This document shows, piece by piece, positions 5,332-13,824 of a DNA stretch of 16,012 nucleotides (the stretch's first letter is position 1; the number at the start of each line of letters is the position of its first letter). Location of the stretch: NCBI RefSeq assembly GCF_963974515.1, contig NZ_CAXBDD010000089.1, positions 1 through 16,012 on the forward strand. Direction: 5' to 3'. The notes below the pieces were generated by a model that was not told where the DNA came from, did not search any database, and saw only the letters and a program-made list of their open reading frames with translations. Origin of the DNA: Sunxiuqinia sp963974515 (lineage in GTDB: Bacteria > Bacteroidota > Bacteroidia > Bacteroidales > Prolixibacteraceae). A program made the translations under genes and the position numbers.

Positions 5332-7680
5332 ATGAGTATCACAAAAATATTTTTAATAATAATCATCGGACTACTGATCATACCAACAACTATTCAAGCC
5401 CAGTCTACACTCAATATTGGGATTCTTAAGGATGCAGATATCAATGAATTTGAACTTCTCAGCAACCAATTGAAGCTTGAGATAGAAGCACTAACCGAGA
5501 GTGGTGACCGAGTGACTTTTCAAGAAGTGACTTCAGCGTGGGATTACGAAGTGGCAACACAGCACTTGCAAACTTTTTTTAGTGATCCAAATATCGATAT
5601 CATTGTCACCCTTGGATTCCTGTCTTCTGACGCAGCCGCAAATCTATCTTCTTATCCAAAGCCGGTCATCGCGTCTACCATTTTGGACCAGGAACTTCAG
5701 AAATTGCCAGTGGGTACAGATCAAGGATCCGGAATTGATAATTTTTCCTACATCGAATCATGGATTCGCTTAAAAAGCGATCTGTTGGACTTTCACAATG
5801 TGTTTAATTTCAAACATCTGGCTATTATACTTCCCCAGGCAATATATGAACAGTTTGCTCCGATAAGCCAGTTGCTTAAATCGGAGTCCGATGGGTTTGA
5901 TGTCATCTTTGTTCCAGTTGAAGGTAAAGAGCAAGTGTCATCAAAGCTGCCATCGAACATCGATGCTGCCTATGTATTTCCATTGATTCGACATTCACAA
6001 CCGGAAATTGAAGACTTCTTTGCAGAATTGAACAACCAACAAATCCCTTCGTTGGCCATAACCGGAATTCGTTATCTGGAACATGGTGCCACCTTAACCT
6101 TTACTCCACAGTTCTCCTTGCAGCAAATGGCCCGACAAGTTGCCTTACATGTGGGAAAGGTCAGAAGAGGGACTAATCTTGCCCAAATTCCAATTGCCAT
6201 AAACAGAGAAATACGCCCGCCTGTTGTCAATATGGAATCCCTAAGGAAAATTGATCAGGTTCCGAGATGGGAAGTGCTGGAAGATGCTATTTTGATGAAC
6301 GTAGCAAAGATTCCTGGAGAGGAATTAAGCCTTCGTCACGCCATTGCCATAGTATTGGAGAACAACCTAAAAGGAAAGATCACCAATCAGGATTTATTGA
6401 TTGCACAAAAGGACGTCCGAATTGCCCAGTCTACCATTCTTCCGCAAATCGAGCTATCAGGAACAGGAGCTCAGCTAAGTCAGAACCTGGTTGAAGCCTC
6501 CATGGGGCAAAAGGGAGAATTTACCGTCACCGGATCAGCTTCGTTGAAACAAGTGATCTATTCGGAAGCGGCTTTTGCAAACATTGCCATAAAGAAACTT
6601 GCAGCCGAAAATATGGAGCAGTACAATAAGCAAGTCACACTTGATCTCGTTCTGGATGTCTCCACAGCCTATATTGCCTTACTTTTTGCAAAAAGCAATC
6701 TTCAAATAAAAAACGAGAATGTTTATACGACTTTACAAAACCTGGAAATGGCAAAATCAAAGGAAGAAACTGGTGAAGGAAGTGTATCTGATGTGAATCG
6801 GTGGACAAGTGAACTGAACCTGAATAAAATTGATTTGAATGATGCGCAATCGAAATACAAGTCAGCGATGTACCAGCTGAACGAATTGCTTAATGCACCC
6901 ATCAGCAGCTCTATTGCCACACCTGACTCGGTTGACCTAACGGAAACCATTGTACTCAATCAAAAGGTATTAGCCTGGTATTTCAATAACTCGAACTTGA
7001 CTGAAAAGTATGCTGACTTTCTTGTCGACGAAATGTATAAGTATTCACCCGAGTTGCAGCAACTTCAGACTGCAAGTAAAATTGTTGATCGTCAGAAGTC
7101 CATGCAAATCAGGCAGCTTTTTCTGCCCGAAGTCGCACTGATTGGGAATGCCGACCAGGCATTTGTCCGGGAAGGTGTAATCGCCAATCCACAACTGCCG
7201 GTTCCGCCGCCCCCTGATGACATTACCTGGAACCTGGGCTTACGACTGATTATTCCAATTTTCGAGGGTGGAAGAAAGAAAACAGAATTGCAACGTTCGG
7301 AAATTGAACAAGATAAAATTGCCTGGCAGAAAGAGGACCTGCTCAACAAAATTGAGAAAGGCATCCGCTCAAATGTTCAATTAATGAATGCTTCCTATAA
7401 GGAGTTAGATTTGTCGCAGAAAGCAGCGCAAGCCGCAGAAGATAATTTTAGGCTCATACAGAATGCCTATTCTCTTGGCGCTGCCAACGTCATTCAATTA
7501 ATTGATGCCCAAAATGTAATGACAAGAACCAAGCACATGGCAACAAATGCATACCATCAATATATTCTAGACTTTATTCATACCGAACGTCTGCAGGGAA
7601 AGTTTTCGTTTTTAGATGCTGACATGGAGCGAGATATGTATACGAGTCGATTGCTAAACTATTTAAACGAAGAAGAATGA
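5332..7680 (+). CDS. Outer-membrane efflux protein (TolC family) fused to an ABC substrate-binding-like domain
   Basis: The outer-membrane channel of a tripartite RND efflux system, with an unusual extra domain. Signal peptide: residues 1-24, ending IQAQ. Residues about 26-300 look like a two-lobed ABC transporter substrate-binding-like domain (PF04392-like): opening TLNIGILKDADINEFELL, then IDIIVTLGFLSSDAA (about 86-100), KPVIASTILD, an inter-lobe segment LAIILPQAIYEQFAP and AYVFPLIRHSQPEI. Residues about 325-770 carry two outer-membrane efflux repeats: LRHAIAIVLENNLKG with the coiled-coil and strand segments after it, and a second set around DITWNLGLRLIIPIFEGGRKK. A normal TolC is 420-490 residues; here the total is 782. 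It overlaps the next gene by four bases (ATGA), so it is translationally linked. Operator copy A controls the promoter. Confidence 0.85.
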   Translation: MSITKIFLIIIIGLLIIPTTIQAQSTLNIGILKDADINEFELLSNQLKLEIEALTESGDRVTFQEVTSAWDYEVATQHLQTFFSDPNIDIIVTLGFLSSDAAANLSSYPKPVIASTILDQELQKLPVGTDQGSGIDNFSYIESWIRLKSDLLDFHNVFNFKHLAIILPQAIYEQFAPISQLLKSESDGFDVIFVPVEGKEQVSSKLPSNIDAAYVFPLIRHSQPEIEDFFAELNNQQIPSLAITGIRYLEHGATLTFTPQFSLQQMARQVALHVGKVRRGTNLAQIPIAINREIRPPVVNMESLRKIDQVPRWEVLEDAILMNVAKIPGEELSLRHAIAIVLENNLKGKITNQDLLIAQKDVRIAQSTILPQIELSGTGAQLSQNLVEASMGQKGEFTVTGSASLKQVIYSEAAFANIAIKKLAAENMEQYNKQVTLDLVLDVSTAYIALLFAKSNLQIKNENVYTTLQNLEMAKSKEETGEGSVSDVNRWTSELNLNKIDLNDAQSKYKSAMYQLNELLNAPISSSIATPDSVDLTETIVLNQKVLAWYFNNSNLTEKYADFLVDEMYKYSPELQQLQTASKIVDRQKSMQIRQLFLPEVALIGNADQAFVREGVIANPQLPVPPPPDDITWNLGLRLIIPIFEGGRKKTELQRSEIEQDKIAWQKEDLLNKIEKGIRSNVQLMNASYKELDLSQKAAQAAEDNFRLIQNAYSLGAANVIQLIDAQNVMTRTKHMATNAYHQYILDFIHTERLQGKFSFLDADMERDMYTSRLLNYLNEEE

Positions 7681-8759
7681 AAGTGTATCAAGTTGTTTTA
7701 ATCGCCCTGCTCCTGATGAGCTGTAGTGGAAAAAAGGACGCAAATGAAACTATACGCCCTGTATTTTATCAGAAAGTTGAGAAAACCACAACTTCTCAAA
7801 ATCGCTCATTCTCCGGAGTTTCACAAGCTGCGAAAGAGGCAAAACTGAGTTTCAAGGTAGGAGGAACAATCGATCAGCTGAATGTTGAGTTAGGCGATGT
7901 CGTAAAAAAAGGCACAGTCATTGCCAGTTTAGATACTTCGGATTACCTCATCAACTACAACAAAGCAATTCTTTCGCTCCGAAATGCAGAAGTGCAATAT
8001 TCAGCAGCACATTCAGGCTTTCAAAGAGTTGAAAAACTTTATGCTGGCAATAATGCCTCATTAACAGATTATGAAAAATCAAAAGCACAGTTCGAGTCGG
8101 CTGAAGCGATGGTAAAAACAGCGCAATCACAAGTGAAAGCTGCTAAAAACCAACTAGACTATACTCGCCTGGTCGCTCCTTTTGATGGAACAATATCCGC
8201 TATTTTAGCTGATGAAAACGAAATGACCAGCGCGGGCCGCCCAATCGTCGTATTCTCTTCAACCAGTAATATTGAGGTTAGGACCTCCATTCCTGAGAAC
8301 ATGATTAATCAAATTGAAAAAGGCCAGTTGGTTACCGTCAGTTTTATTACTTTGCCAGGAGAATCTTTCCAGGGAATGGTAAATGAGATCAGTCCGGGAA
8401 CCCAAGGTGCTTCTTCGTATCCGGTAATCATTCAAATATCCGAGCCATCAACGGGCTTACTACCCGGAATGACAGGCAACATTCAAATTCCACTGCATGA
8501 AGACAAGGCTCATGGAACTATCATTGTCACACCGGATGCAATTAGTCATGATCAGGATGGCGATTTTGTTTTTCTCGCCGATAAAAGCAATGAACCTGGC
8601 CTGTATGTTGTCACCAAAAGAGTTGTCAATCTTGGTGATCTAACTTCTTCGGGGTATGAAGTCACAAACGGATTGAAAGACGGAGAGATTGTTATTACTG
8701 CCGGCATCCGCTTTCTGTACGAGGGAAGAACAGTGAAGTTAATCGATCAGGCGAAATAA
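7677..8759 (+). CDS. RND efflux periplasmic adaptor (membrane-fusion lipoprotein)
   Basis: A 360-residue adaptor joining the inner-membrane pump to the outer-membrane channel. The signal ends in the lipobox LMSC (C16), so it is lipid-anchored like AcrA. The first half of the barrel-sandwich hybrid domain is FKVGGTIDQLNVELGDVVKKG (about 57-77). An alpha-hairpin follows (about 87-160, with KLYAGNNASLTDYEKSKAQFESAEA), then the second half LVAPFDGTISAILADENEMTSAG (about 165-187), a beta-barrel (to about 270) and the membrane-proximal domain, ending KDGEIVITAGIRFLYEGRTVKLI. The start ATG at 7677 is inside the stop of the upstream gene (ATGA overlap). The pump gene follows after 20 bases. Confidence 0.93.
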   Translation: MKVYQVVLIALLLMSCSGKKDANETIRPVFYQKVEKTTTSQNRSFSGVSQAAKEAKLSFKVGGTIDQLNVELGDVVKKGTVIASLDTSDYLINYNKAILSLRNAEVQYSAAHSGFQRVEKLYAGNNASLTDYEKSKAQFESAEAMVKTAQSQVKAAKNQLDYTRLVAPFDGTISAILADENEMTSAGRPIVVFSSTSNIEVRTSIPENMINQIEKGQLVTVSFITLPGESFQGMVNEISPGTQGASSYPVIIQISEPSTGLLPGMTGNIQIPLHEDKAHGTIIVTPDAISHDQDGDFVFLADKSNEPGLYVVTKRVVNLGDLTSSGYEVTNGLKDGEIVITAGIRFLYEGRTVKLIDQAK

Positions 8760-8779
8760 TAAACCTAGACACAGCAGAT

Positions 8780-11700
8780 ATGAACCTTACCCGAATAACC
8801 TTAAATAATAACCGGATCACAATTATCGCCATTCTGATTGTGGCCTTTATAGGCGTTGCCAACTATTTTCAACTGGAGCGGGATAGTATGCCGCCTTATA
8901 CGATCAGGATGGCGACAGTGGTTACAAAATTTCCGGGAGCCTCTCCGCAGGAAGTTGAATCCCTGGTGACGGATCCATTGGAAGAAGCTATTCGCGAAAT
9001 GGCTGAAGTTAAGACAATTGAAAGTGAATCGCGGAACGGACTTTCGGTGATCACCGTGGAGCTTATTTCGCAGGTCAACAAAGGTCAACTTCAAGCTGTT
9101 TGGGAAAATCTCCGGAATAAGGTCGATGATGTAAAACCCACTCTTCCTTCAGGTATTTTTGGTCCAATTGTAAAGAATGAAGATATTGGGACCGTTTTCG
9201 GAATTATCTTGGGAGTAACGGGTGACGGAGTTCCTTACAATCAATTGGAAGACTACGCAAAAGAAGTCCGCGAACAATTGTTATATCTTCCCGATGCTGC
9301 GAAAGTGAAATATGGTGGTGTTCAGGAAGAACGGATTTTTGTTGAATTTGATGACAAGCAATTGGCTCGTTATGGGTTAAATGCCAGCAAGCTTCGAAAT
9401 ATTGTATCTGCAACCAACATTTTATATCCCGGTGGTGAAATTAACATGGGGCGTAAGCGCATTGTTCTTGAACCTTCGGGTAGCTTTGAAACCCTGGATG
9501 ATCTGAAAAAAATTCTAATTCCAACGGCAAATGGAGCTCCCTTATTTTTAGAAGACATCACGACAAATATTTACCAAGACTATATAACTCCACGTGAAAA
9601 GATTGTGAAAATAAATGGACAACCTGCCATTGCCCTTTTCATCTCGTTAAAGGACGGGGCCAATATTGTGCGGCTGGGGGAAGATGTAGACAGAGCCCTG
9701 ACACGAATTAACAGTACCCTGCCCATAGGTGTAGAGGTTGTTCGATCAGCGTCTCAGGATCAGGTGGTGAGTGGACAGGTTAATGACTTTTTGATCAACT
9801 TGCTGCAGAGCGTGGTAATCGTTCTTGCAGTGATGCTTTTCTTTTTAGGATTTAGAACGGGCTCGCTGGTGGCAGCACTGTTGCCCATGGTTATTCTGTC
9901 AACTTTTTTCTTCCTGGGATTGCTCAACCTGGGATTAAATAAAGTATCGCTGGCAGCGCTAATCATCTCGCTTGGTTTATTGGTCGACAACGGCATTGTG
10001 ATGGCAGAATCCATCCTGGTAAACATGGAAAATGGAATGAGCACCTTTAAAGCAAGTGTCTACTCCTGTAAAGTGTTAATCATCCCGTTGTTAATTTCTT
10101 CACTAACCACTGCATCAGCCTTCTTGCCGTTTGCCTTAGCCCAAACACCCATGGGAGAAATTTCGTCCCCCTTATTCTGGGTGGTCAGTCTAACACTTTT
10201 AAGTTCGTGGCTACTTGCATTTACATTTATTCCCTTGTTGGCGATGCTTATTATAAAAGGCAACTCGACAACCAACACCAAGAAAGAAAATGCAGTTGAC
10301 CGAAACATGAAAAAAATTAATCTATGGTATAACAGCTTGCTGTTTCGTGTCCTAAAAAAACCATTTGTATTTTTAGGATTTATTGCGGCATTATTTATCA
10401 CCTCGTTGCTGATGATACCACTATTGCCTTTTAAACTGGTGCCGGACAGCGATCGGAACCTGGTAACGGTTGACATTAAATTTCCTTCAGGTACGCAAAT
10501 TGAGTATACAGAAAAAGCCGTGAATGATATTGAGAATTACATTCTGGGTTCTCTTTTCGTGGATCCCGGGACAACAAAAAGGCCTGGAGTTATTGATTTT
10601 TCATCGTTTATTGGTGAAGGTCCGGAACCCTACGATCTGGGGTATTTTAAAGATGAAGCCAATTCCAATTACGCACATATGTTGCTAAATACGACGGGTG
10701 ATGTCGACAACGACTACATCATTGCCAAAGTTGATAGTTTTTGCCTCAATCATATTCCCGACGCCGATATTCGGGTAAACCGGCTGACAGGTGCCGGTGC
10801 ATCCGGAACGCCGGTTGAAATCCGCATTTCCGGGGAAGATCAGGAGCAACTGGCTGTTTTGTCGGAAAAGGTAAAAGAAAAGCTGGTTACAATAGAAGGG
10901 GCAAAAAACATTACCGACGATTGGGGACCAAAGATTAATAAGCTCATTGTAGATATCCATCCTGATAAAGCCAAACGGGTGGGGTTGACCAATATGGAGA
11001 TTGCCATGGCTTTAAATACAGGACTGTCAGGTATGAAGATAGACGACTTTCGGGAAGACAGCGAACGTATCCCAATCTACATGAAGAATGACAAGAATAA
11101 GGAGCACGATATAAGTTCCGTCAAAGCCTTTAGTATTTATTCCGAGACAATGCGTCAAAATGTTACGCTGGCTCAGGTAGCCGATGTTAGGATGGATTGG
11201 GAATTTTCAAAAGTGATCCGAAAAGATTTAAAGAAAACCAGAACGGTAGGTACTTATTTGCAGTCAGGGTATAACGCCTCTGACATTTTTGAAGCTATTG
11301 GTCCATGGATGAAAGAGCAAAAGGCATCTTGGGATCCTGGCTACGATTACGAGTTTGGTGGCGAAGATGAAGATACGAATGAGAATCTTGGGGCAATTTT
11401 TTCAAATTTACCTCTGGCGTTTTCTCTCATTTTATTGCTTTTGGTACTTCAGTTTAACTCCATAAGGAAATCTGGGATTATTGTTCTGGCAATTCCTCTC
11501 GGAATGATTGGAGTAGTCATCGGGTGGTTTGTCGGCGGCTCGTTTGTGAGTTTCTTTGGGATTCTGGGAGTAATTGCGCTTGCCGGAATTGTGGTAAATA
11601 ATGCCATCATTCTCATTGACCGGATCGATGTGGAAATAGCTGAAAATCCGGAAATAGACCGGCGAGATGCCATCCTTAAGGCTGCAAACAATCGTTTCAG

Positions 11701-11914
11701 ACCGGTCATTTTAACAACATTAACGACATCACTCGGAATGCTACCTCTTCTTTTCGGCGGTGGACTGCTGTGGGAACCTTTAACCCTGGCGATTATCTTC
11801 GGACTATTTTTTGCAACAATCATTACGTTACTTTTTGTCCCCGTTCTTTATCGTCTTTTCTTCAAAGTGCCCTTCGGGGATTATGAGTTCAACAGGGAGA
11901 TACTGGAACACTGA
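8780..11914 (+). CDS. RND multidrug efflux pump, inner-membrane permease (AcrB/HAE1 type)
   Basis: A 1044-residue proton-driven exporter of hydrophobic or amphipathic compounds, normal length for the family. TM1 is at about 10-30, followed by the porter segment FPGASPQEVESLVTDPLEEAI. TM2-TM6 span about 335-495, TM7 about 525-550, a second periplasmic loop to about 870, and TM8-TM12 about 870-1030. The TM4 proton-relay motif reads GLLVDNGIVMAESI, with D403 followed by N404 where AcrB has two aspartates. TM10 has VVNNAII (N940, N941) where AcrB has a lysine. This Asp-Asn with Asn-Asn set recurs in many Gram-negative HAE1-like pumps, so activity is expected with one essential aspartate. Substrates cannot be told. 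It is the last gene of the three-gene operon. Confidence 0.94.
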   Translation: MNLTRITLNNNRITIIAILIVAFIGVANYFQLERDSMPPYTIRMATVVTKFPGASPQEVESLVTDPLEEAIREMAEVKTIESESRNGLSVITVELISQVNKGQLQAVWENLRNKVDDVKPTLPSGIFGPIVKNEDIGTVFGIILGVTGDGVPYNQLEDYAKEVREQLLYLPDAAKVKYGGVQEERIFVEFDDKQLARYGLNASKLRNIVSATNILYPGGEINMGRKRIVLEPSGSFETLDDLKKILIPTANGAPLFLEDITTNIYQDYITPREKIVKINGQPAIALFISLKDGANIVRLGEDVDRALTRINSTLPIGVEVVRSASQDQVVSGQVNDFLINLLQSVVIVLAVMLFFLGFRTGSLVAALLPMVILSTFFFLGLLNLGLNKVSLAALIISLGLLVDNGIVMAESILVNMENGMSTFKASVYSCKVLIIPLLISSLTTASAFLPFALAQTPMGEISSPLFWVVSLTLLSSWLLAFTFIPLLAMLIIKGNSTTNTKKENAVDRNMKKINLWYNSLLFRVLKKPFVFLGFIAALFITSLLMIPLLPFKLVPDSDRNLVTVDIKFPSGTQIEYTEKAVNDIENYILGSLFVDPGTTKRPGVIDFSSFIGEGPEPYDLGYFKDEANSNYAHMLLNTTGDVDNDYIIAKVDSFCLNHIPDADIRVNRLTGAGASGTPVEIRISGEDQEQLAVLSEKVKEKLVTIEGAKNITDDWGPKINKLIVDIHPDKAKRVGLTNMEIAMALNTGLSGMKIDDFREDSERIPIYMKNDKNKEHDISSVKAFSIYSETMRQNVTLAQVADVRMDWEFSKVIRKDLKKTRTVGTYLQSGYNASDIFEAIGPWMKEQKASWDPGYDYEFGGEDEDTNENLGAIFSNLPLAFSLILLLLVLQFNSIRKSGIIVLAIPLGMIGVVIGWFVGGSFVSFFGILGVIALAGIVVNNAIILIDRIDVEIAENPEIDRRDAILKAANNRFRPVILTTLTTSLGMLPLLFGGGLLWEPLTLAIIFGLFFATIITLLFVPVLYRLFFKVPFGDYEFNREILEH

Positions 11915-12263
11915 TGAGTTTTACAAAAAGAAAACTTGGCATTACTTCGAGGTAATAAATAAGTTCGCTTTCAATTGAAAAATCAATGACACGTTGACGT
12001 GTGCTTATATTACTGCGTGGGCTGTGGAAAAGCTTGAAAATTTTAAAGCACAGACCGTGGCGAGTGGTGGGTATTGAGTCTTTGAGGTATAGAGATAGAA
12101 GAGGTCAGGGAAATACGTTTCAAAACAATGATCTGATGGGACGCGCATGGTATTTATAGCAATTTCATCTGATGATTTTTTCCTGAAATGTCTGAACATC
12201 AAATCAAAATCCTCAAAATAATTTACCGAAAAGTTGGAAACTAAAAAAATATAGGCTTTCTTT

Positions 12264-12283
12264 GTTAGTGAATGTTTACTAAC
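12264..12283. promoter_or_regulatory. TetR-type operator, copy B, with no obvious target gene
   Basis: GTTAGT (12264-12269), eight bases, ACTAAC (12278-12283): an exact inverted repeat. The 18 bases at 12256-12273 are identical to 5254-5271 of copy A, including TTTG (12261-12264) as -33 element. TATAAAAT at 12284-12291 is in -7 position. The promoter would fire rightward about 265 bases before the first TetR gene. Confidence 0.7.
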
Positions 12284-12361
12284 TATAAAATGAGCTATTT
12301 GATTTGCAGTCTAAAGGAGTGGATTTATTTCAAACGCTAAGAGGGTTTCTGTGGGCACTGC

Positions 12362-12469
12362 ATGTTTGAAATTATAGTGATGCAGGTAGACACGACTGAG
12401 CCAATCACTTTATGGGTATTTGTTGAGTTGCTCATCGCCAAAATGAAAGTCAACGGGGCAGTAACCTGA
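12362..12469 (+). CDS. Possible 35-codon small ORF downstream of operator B
   Basis: ATG at 12362 to TGA at 12467-12469, encoding a mildly hydrophobic peptide (middle segment TLWVFVELLIAK). No Shine-Dalgarno sequence and no recognised family. It is listed only because it is the first reasonable open frame after the operator-B promoter, which otherwise has no product close by. It may well be chance. Confidence 0.12.
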   Translation: MFEIIVMQVDTTEPITLWVFVELLIAKMKVNGAVT

Positions 12470-12531
12470 ACCAACTATTCAATAGACATTACAGATTGAT
12501 CGTTTTCAATATAATAAGCTATGCGTGTGAA

Positions 12532-12551
12532 GTTAGTTAGTTTTAACTAAT
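12532..12551. promoter_or_regulatory. TetR-type operator, copy C, upstream of first TetR gene
   Basis: GTTAGT (12532-12537), eight bases, ACTAAT (12546-12551): one mismatch from the consensus, but the inner bases extend the symmetry to TTAGTTA / TAACTAA (12533-12539 and 12544-12550) around the same centre. It ends 12 bases before the ATG at 12564, in the position of an autoregulatory site. Confidence 0.65.
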
Positions 12552-12563
12552 AAAATAAAGACG

Positions 12564-13121
12564 ATGGAAAGACATGATGAAGAAATTATCGCTCAAGTTG
12601 GAAAAATAATCGTTAAATCCGGAATAGAATCCTTGTCTCCGGAAAGACTAGCCCGTGATTTGAATATCGACCAACAGACCCTTCCTTGTCATTGTGAAAC
12701 AACAGAGGAAATTCTACTCACGATGTTAGAAAGTTTAGAGCGTGAATTGAATCAATTGGTAAATACGGCCAAACAACAGAATTTTTCGTCAGAGAAAGAA
12801 CTGAACTATCTCTTTAAAAACCTTTACTTCTTATTTAATACCAAACCATATTATCTAACCTTAATTTTTTCAGCAGAACTATTAAATAAAAGTCCTGAGA
12901 TACAAGAGCTGTTATGGAGAATAAAGATTGGAGCCAAGCACTACTTATTGCAAATAATAAATCATGGACAAGAAGACAAAGTATTTAAGTCCACGCGAAC
13001 TGCCAAGTCGCTGGCGGTTAGTATTCTGGGGAGCTTCCGCCTATTTATGAATCAACAACGGCTCCTCAATAAAATGGTCAGCGAAACTCAGGCCATTAAG
13101 AACAAGTCACCCGCAGATTAG
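12564..13121 (+). CDS. TetR-family regulator with divergent DNA-recognition helix
   Basis: A 185-residue regulator. The N-terminal TetR domain is recognisable in EEIIAQVGKIIVKSGIESLS (6-25), RLARDLNID (28-36) and TEEILLTMLESLE (47-59). The turn into the recognition helix is abnormal: relatives have A-x-Y-R-H-F, whereas this protein has TLPCHC (39-44), bringing two cysteines and a histidine (C42, H43, C44) into the DNA-binding unit. The C-terminal ligand domain parallels that of the TetR protein at 15159: SAELLNKSPEI..., then INHGQED and LAVSILGSFRLFMNQQRL, against SEEMFRNEKVL, LNEGQNN and LAVIIMGALRLFVKKWQI. The two are therefore probable paralogues. Operator C lies directly upstream, operator B further up. 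It may control the efflux operon ending 650 bases before it, but the altered helix could weaken DNA binding or couple it to redox or metal state. Confidence 0.82.
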   Translation: MERHDEEIIAQVGKIIVKSGIESLSPERLARDLNIDQQTLPCHCETTEEILLTMLESLERELNQLVNTAKQQNFSSEKELNYLFKNLYFLFNTKPYYLTLIFSAELLNKSPEIQELLWRIKIGAKHYLLQIINHGQEDKVFKSTRTAKSLAVSILGSFRLFMNQQRLLNKMVSETQAIKNKSPAD

Positions 13122-13204
13122 TAGCTGCGGAACAGCTGAAACGCACGATACTGTTTATTCATCTGGGCACCTATATGTTTAATTCAAAATAAGGAATTAC
13201 AAGG

Positions 13205-13246
13205 CCAACGAGGACGTCCGCAATGTCAGTCTGGAGAGCTCGTTGG
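13205..13246. repeat. 8-bp inverted repeat in the leader of the DUF2141 gene
   Basis: CCAACGAG (13205-13212) and CTCGTTGG (13239-13246) can form a perfect GC-containing stem with a 26-base loop, about 50 bases before the ATG at 13295. It could be a leader hairpin, but a stem of this size is expected by chance in a window this long. Confidence 0.25.
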
Positions 13247-13294
13247 GTTCAGACAAATCACACCAAAGTTGAATTCAAATTAAAATTTAGAATT

Positions 13295-13765
13295 ATGAAA
13301 AGATCATTGTCAGCGAGAAACATCGCCATCGGCCTATTATTTGCCCTAATCGGATTGAGCTACTCTTTTCGAATCCCTTCAAAAGAAGGTAACCATTCAC
13401 TATCGGTAAATGTCGAGAGTCTCAGAAACTCGGAAGGACATGTCATGTTTGTTTTGTATAACACCCAAGACGCACTTCCCGACAAAGAATTAAATAAGTA
13501 CTTCAAGAAAACCCAGGGATCAATTTCCGAAGGGAGCTCGACTGTAACCTTTCATGAACTTATTCCAGGAGAGTATGCTGTAAACATTTTCCATGATGAA
13601 AATAATGATGGTAAAATTGAAAAGGGATTTTTTTTGCCTAAAGAAGGACTGGGATTTTCCAACTATCAATCGATTGGTCCGACCAACAAGCCATCGTTTG
13701 ATAAGGCGTCGTTCAAGTTGACAGGAGACACCACGATTCAAGTTAAGATCATCTATTTCAAATAG
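13295..13765 (+). CDS. DUF2141 exported protein
   Basis: A 156-residue protein of the DUF2141 family (PF09912), small beta-rich exported proteins of unknown function. After a basic start and a hydrophobic signal segment (IAIGLLFALIGLSYSF, about 11-26) comes the family core: LSVNVESLRNSEGHVMFVLYN, then STVTFHELIPGEYAVNIFHDENNDGKIEK, where the D-E-N-N-D-G-K segment resembles a calcium-binding type loop, and FFLPKEGLGFSN, the family's P-x-E-G-x-G-x-S-N motif. An in-frame methionine at 13223 would add 24 residues before the signal; ATG at 13295 is preferred because the signal then starts properly. It lies between two TetR genes on the same strand, 173 bases after the first. Confidence 0.88.
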   Translation: MKRSLSARNIAIGLLFALIGLSYSFRIPSKEGNHSLSVNVESLRNSEGHVMFVLYNTQDALPDKELNKYFKKTQGSISEGSSTVTFHELIPGEYAVNIFHDENNDGKIEKGFFLPKEGLGFSNYQSIGPTNKPSFDKASFKLTGDTTIQVKIIYFK

Positions 13766-13824
13766 GCATTCATAAATCCTATATCTTCATATCACACAAT
13801 TATTAGTCATGAAATTCTATCAAA

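Larger units (their letters stand above)
11915..12563. other. Long intergenic region with two operators and no clear gene
   Basis: 649 bases between the pump gene and the first TetR gene. A weak hairpin (ATTACT with GGTAAT around TCGA, 11941-11956) follows the pump but has no T run. On the minus strand two frames between about 12200 and 11930 together read like a broken coding segment (one frame ends at about 12007, a second runs on into the end of the pump gene), without a recognisable family. The right-hand part holds operator copies B and C and one 35-codon open frame (12362-12469). Confidence 0.5.

Noticed and set aside
9983..9994. Asp-Asn in place of Asp-Asp in TM4 of the RND pump as a possible inactivating change
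   Set aside because: This form, together with Asn-Asn in TM10, recurs in many HAE1-like pumps, so it is a subfamily feature and not a defect.
11941..11956. Hairpin after the pump gene as a terminator
   Set aside because: The stem is only five to six pairs with a G-T pair, is AT-rich, and no T run follows.
13223..13294. Longer start for the DUF2141 protein
   Set aside because: It would put 24 non-conserved residues before a clear signal peptide, so the ATG at 13295 is preferred.
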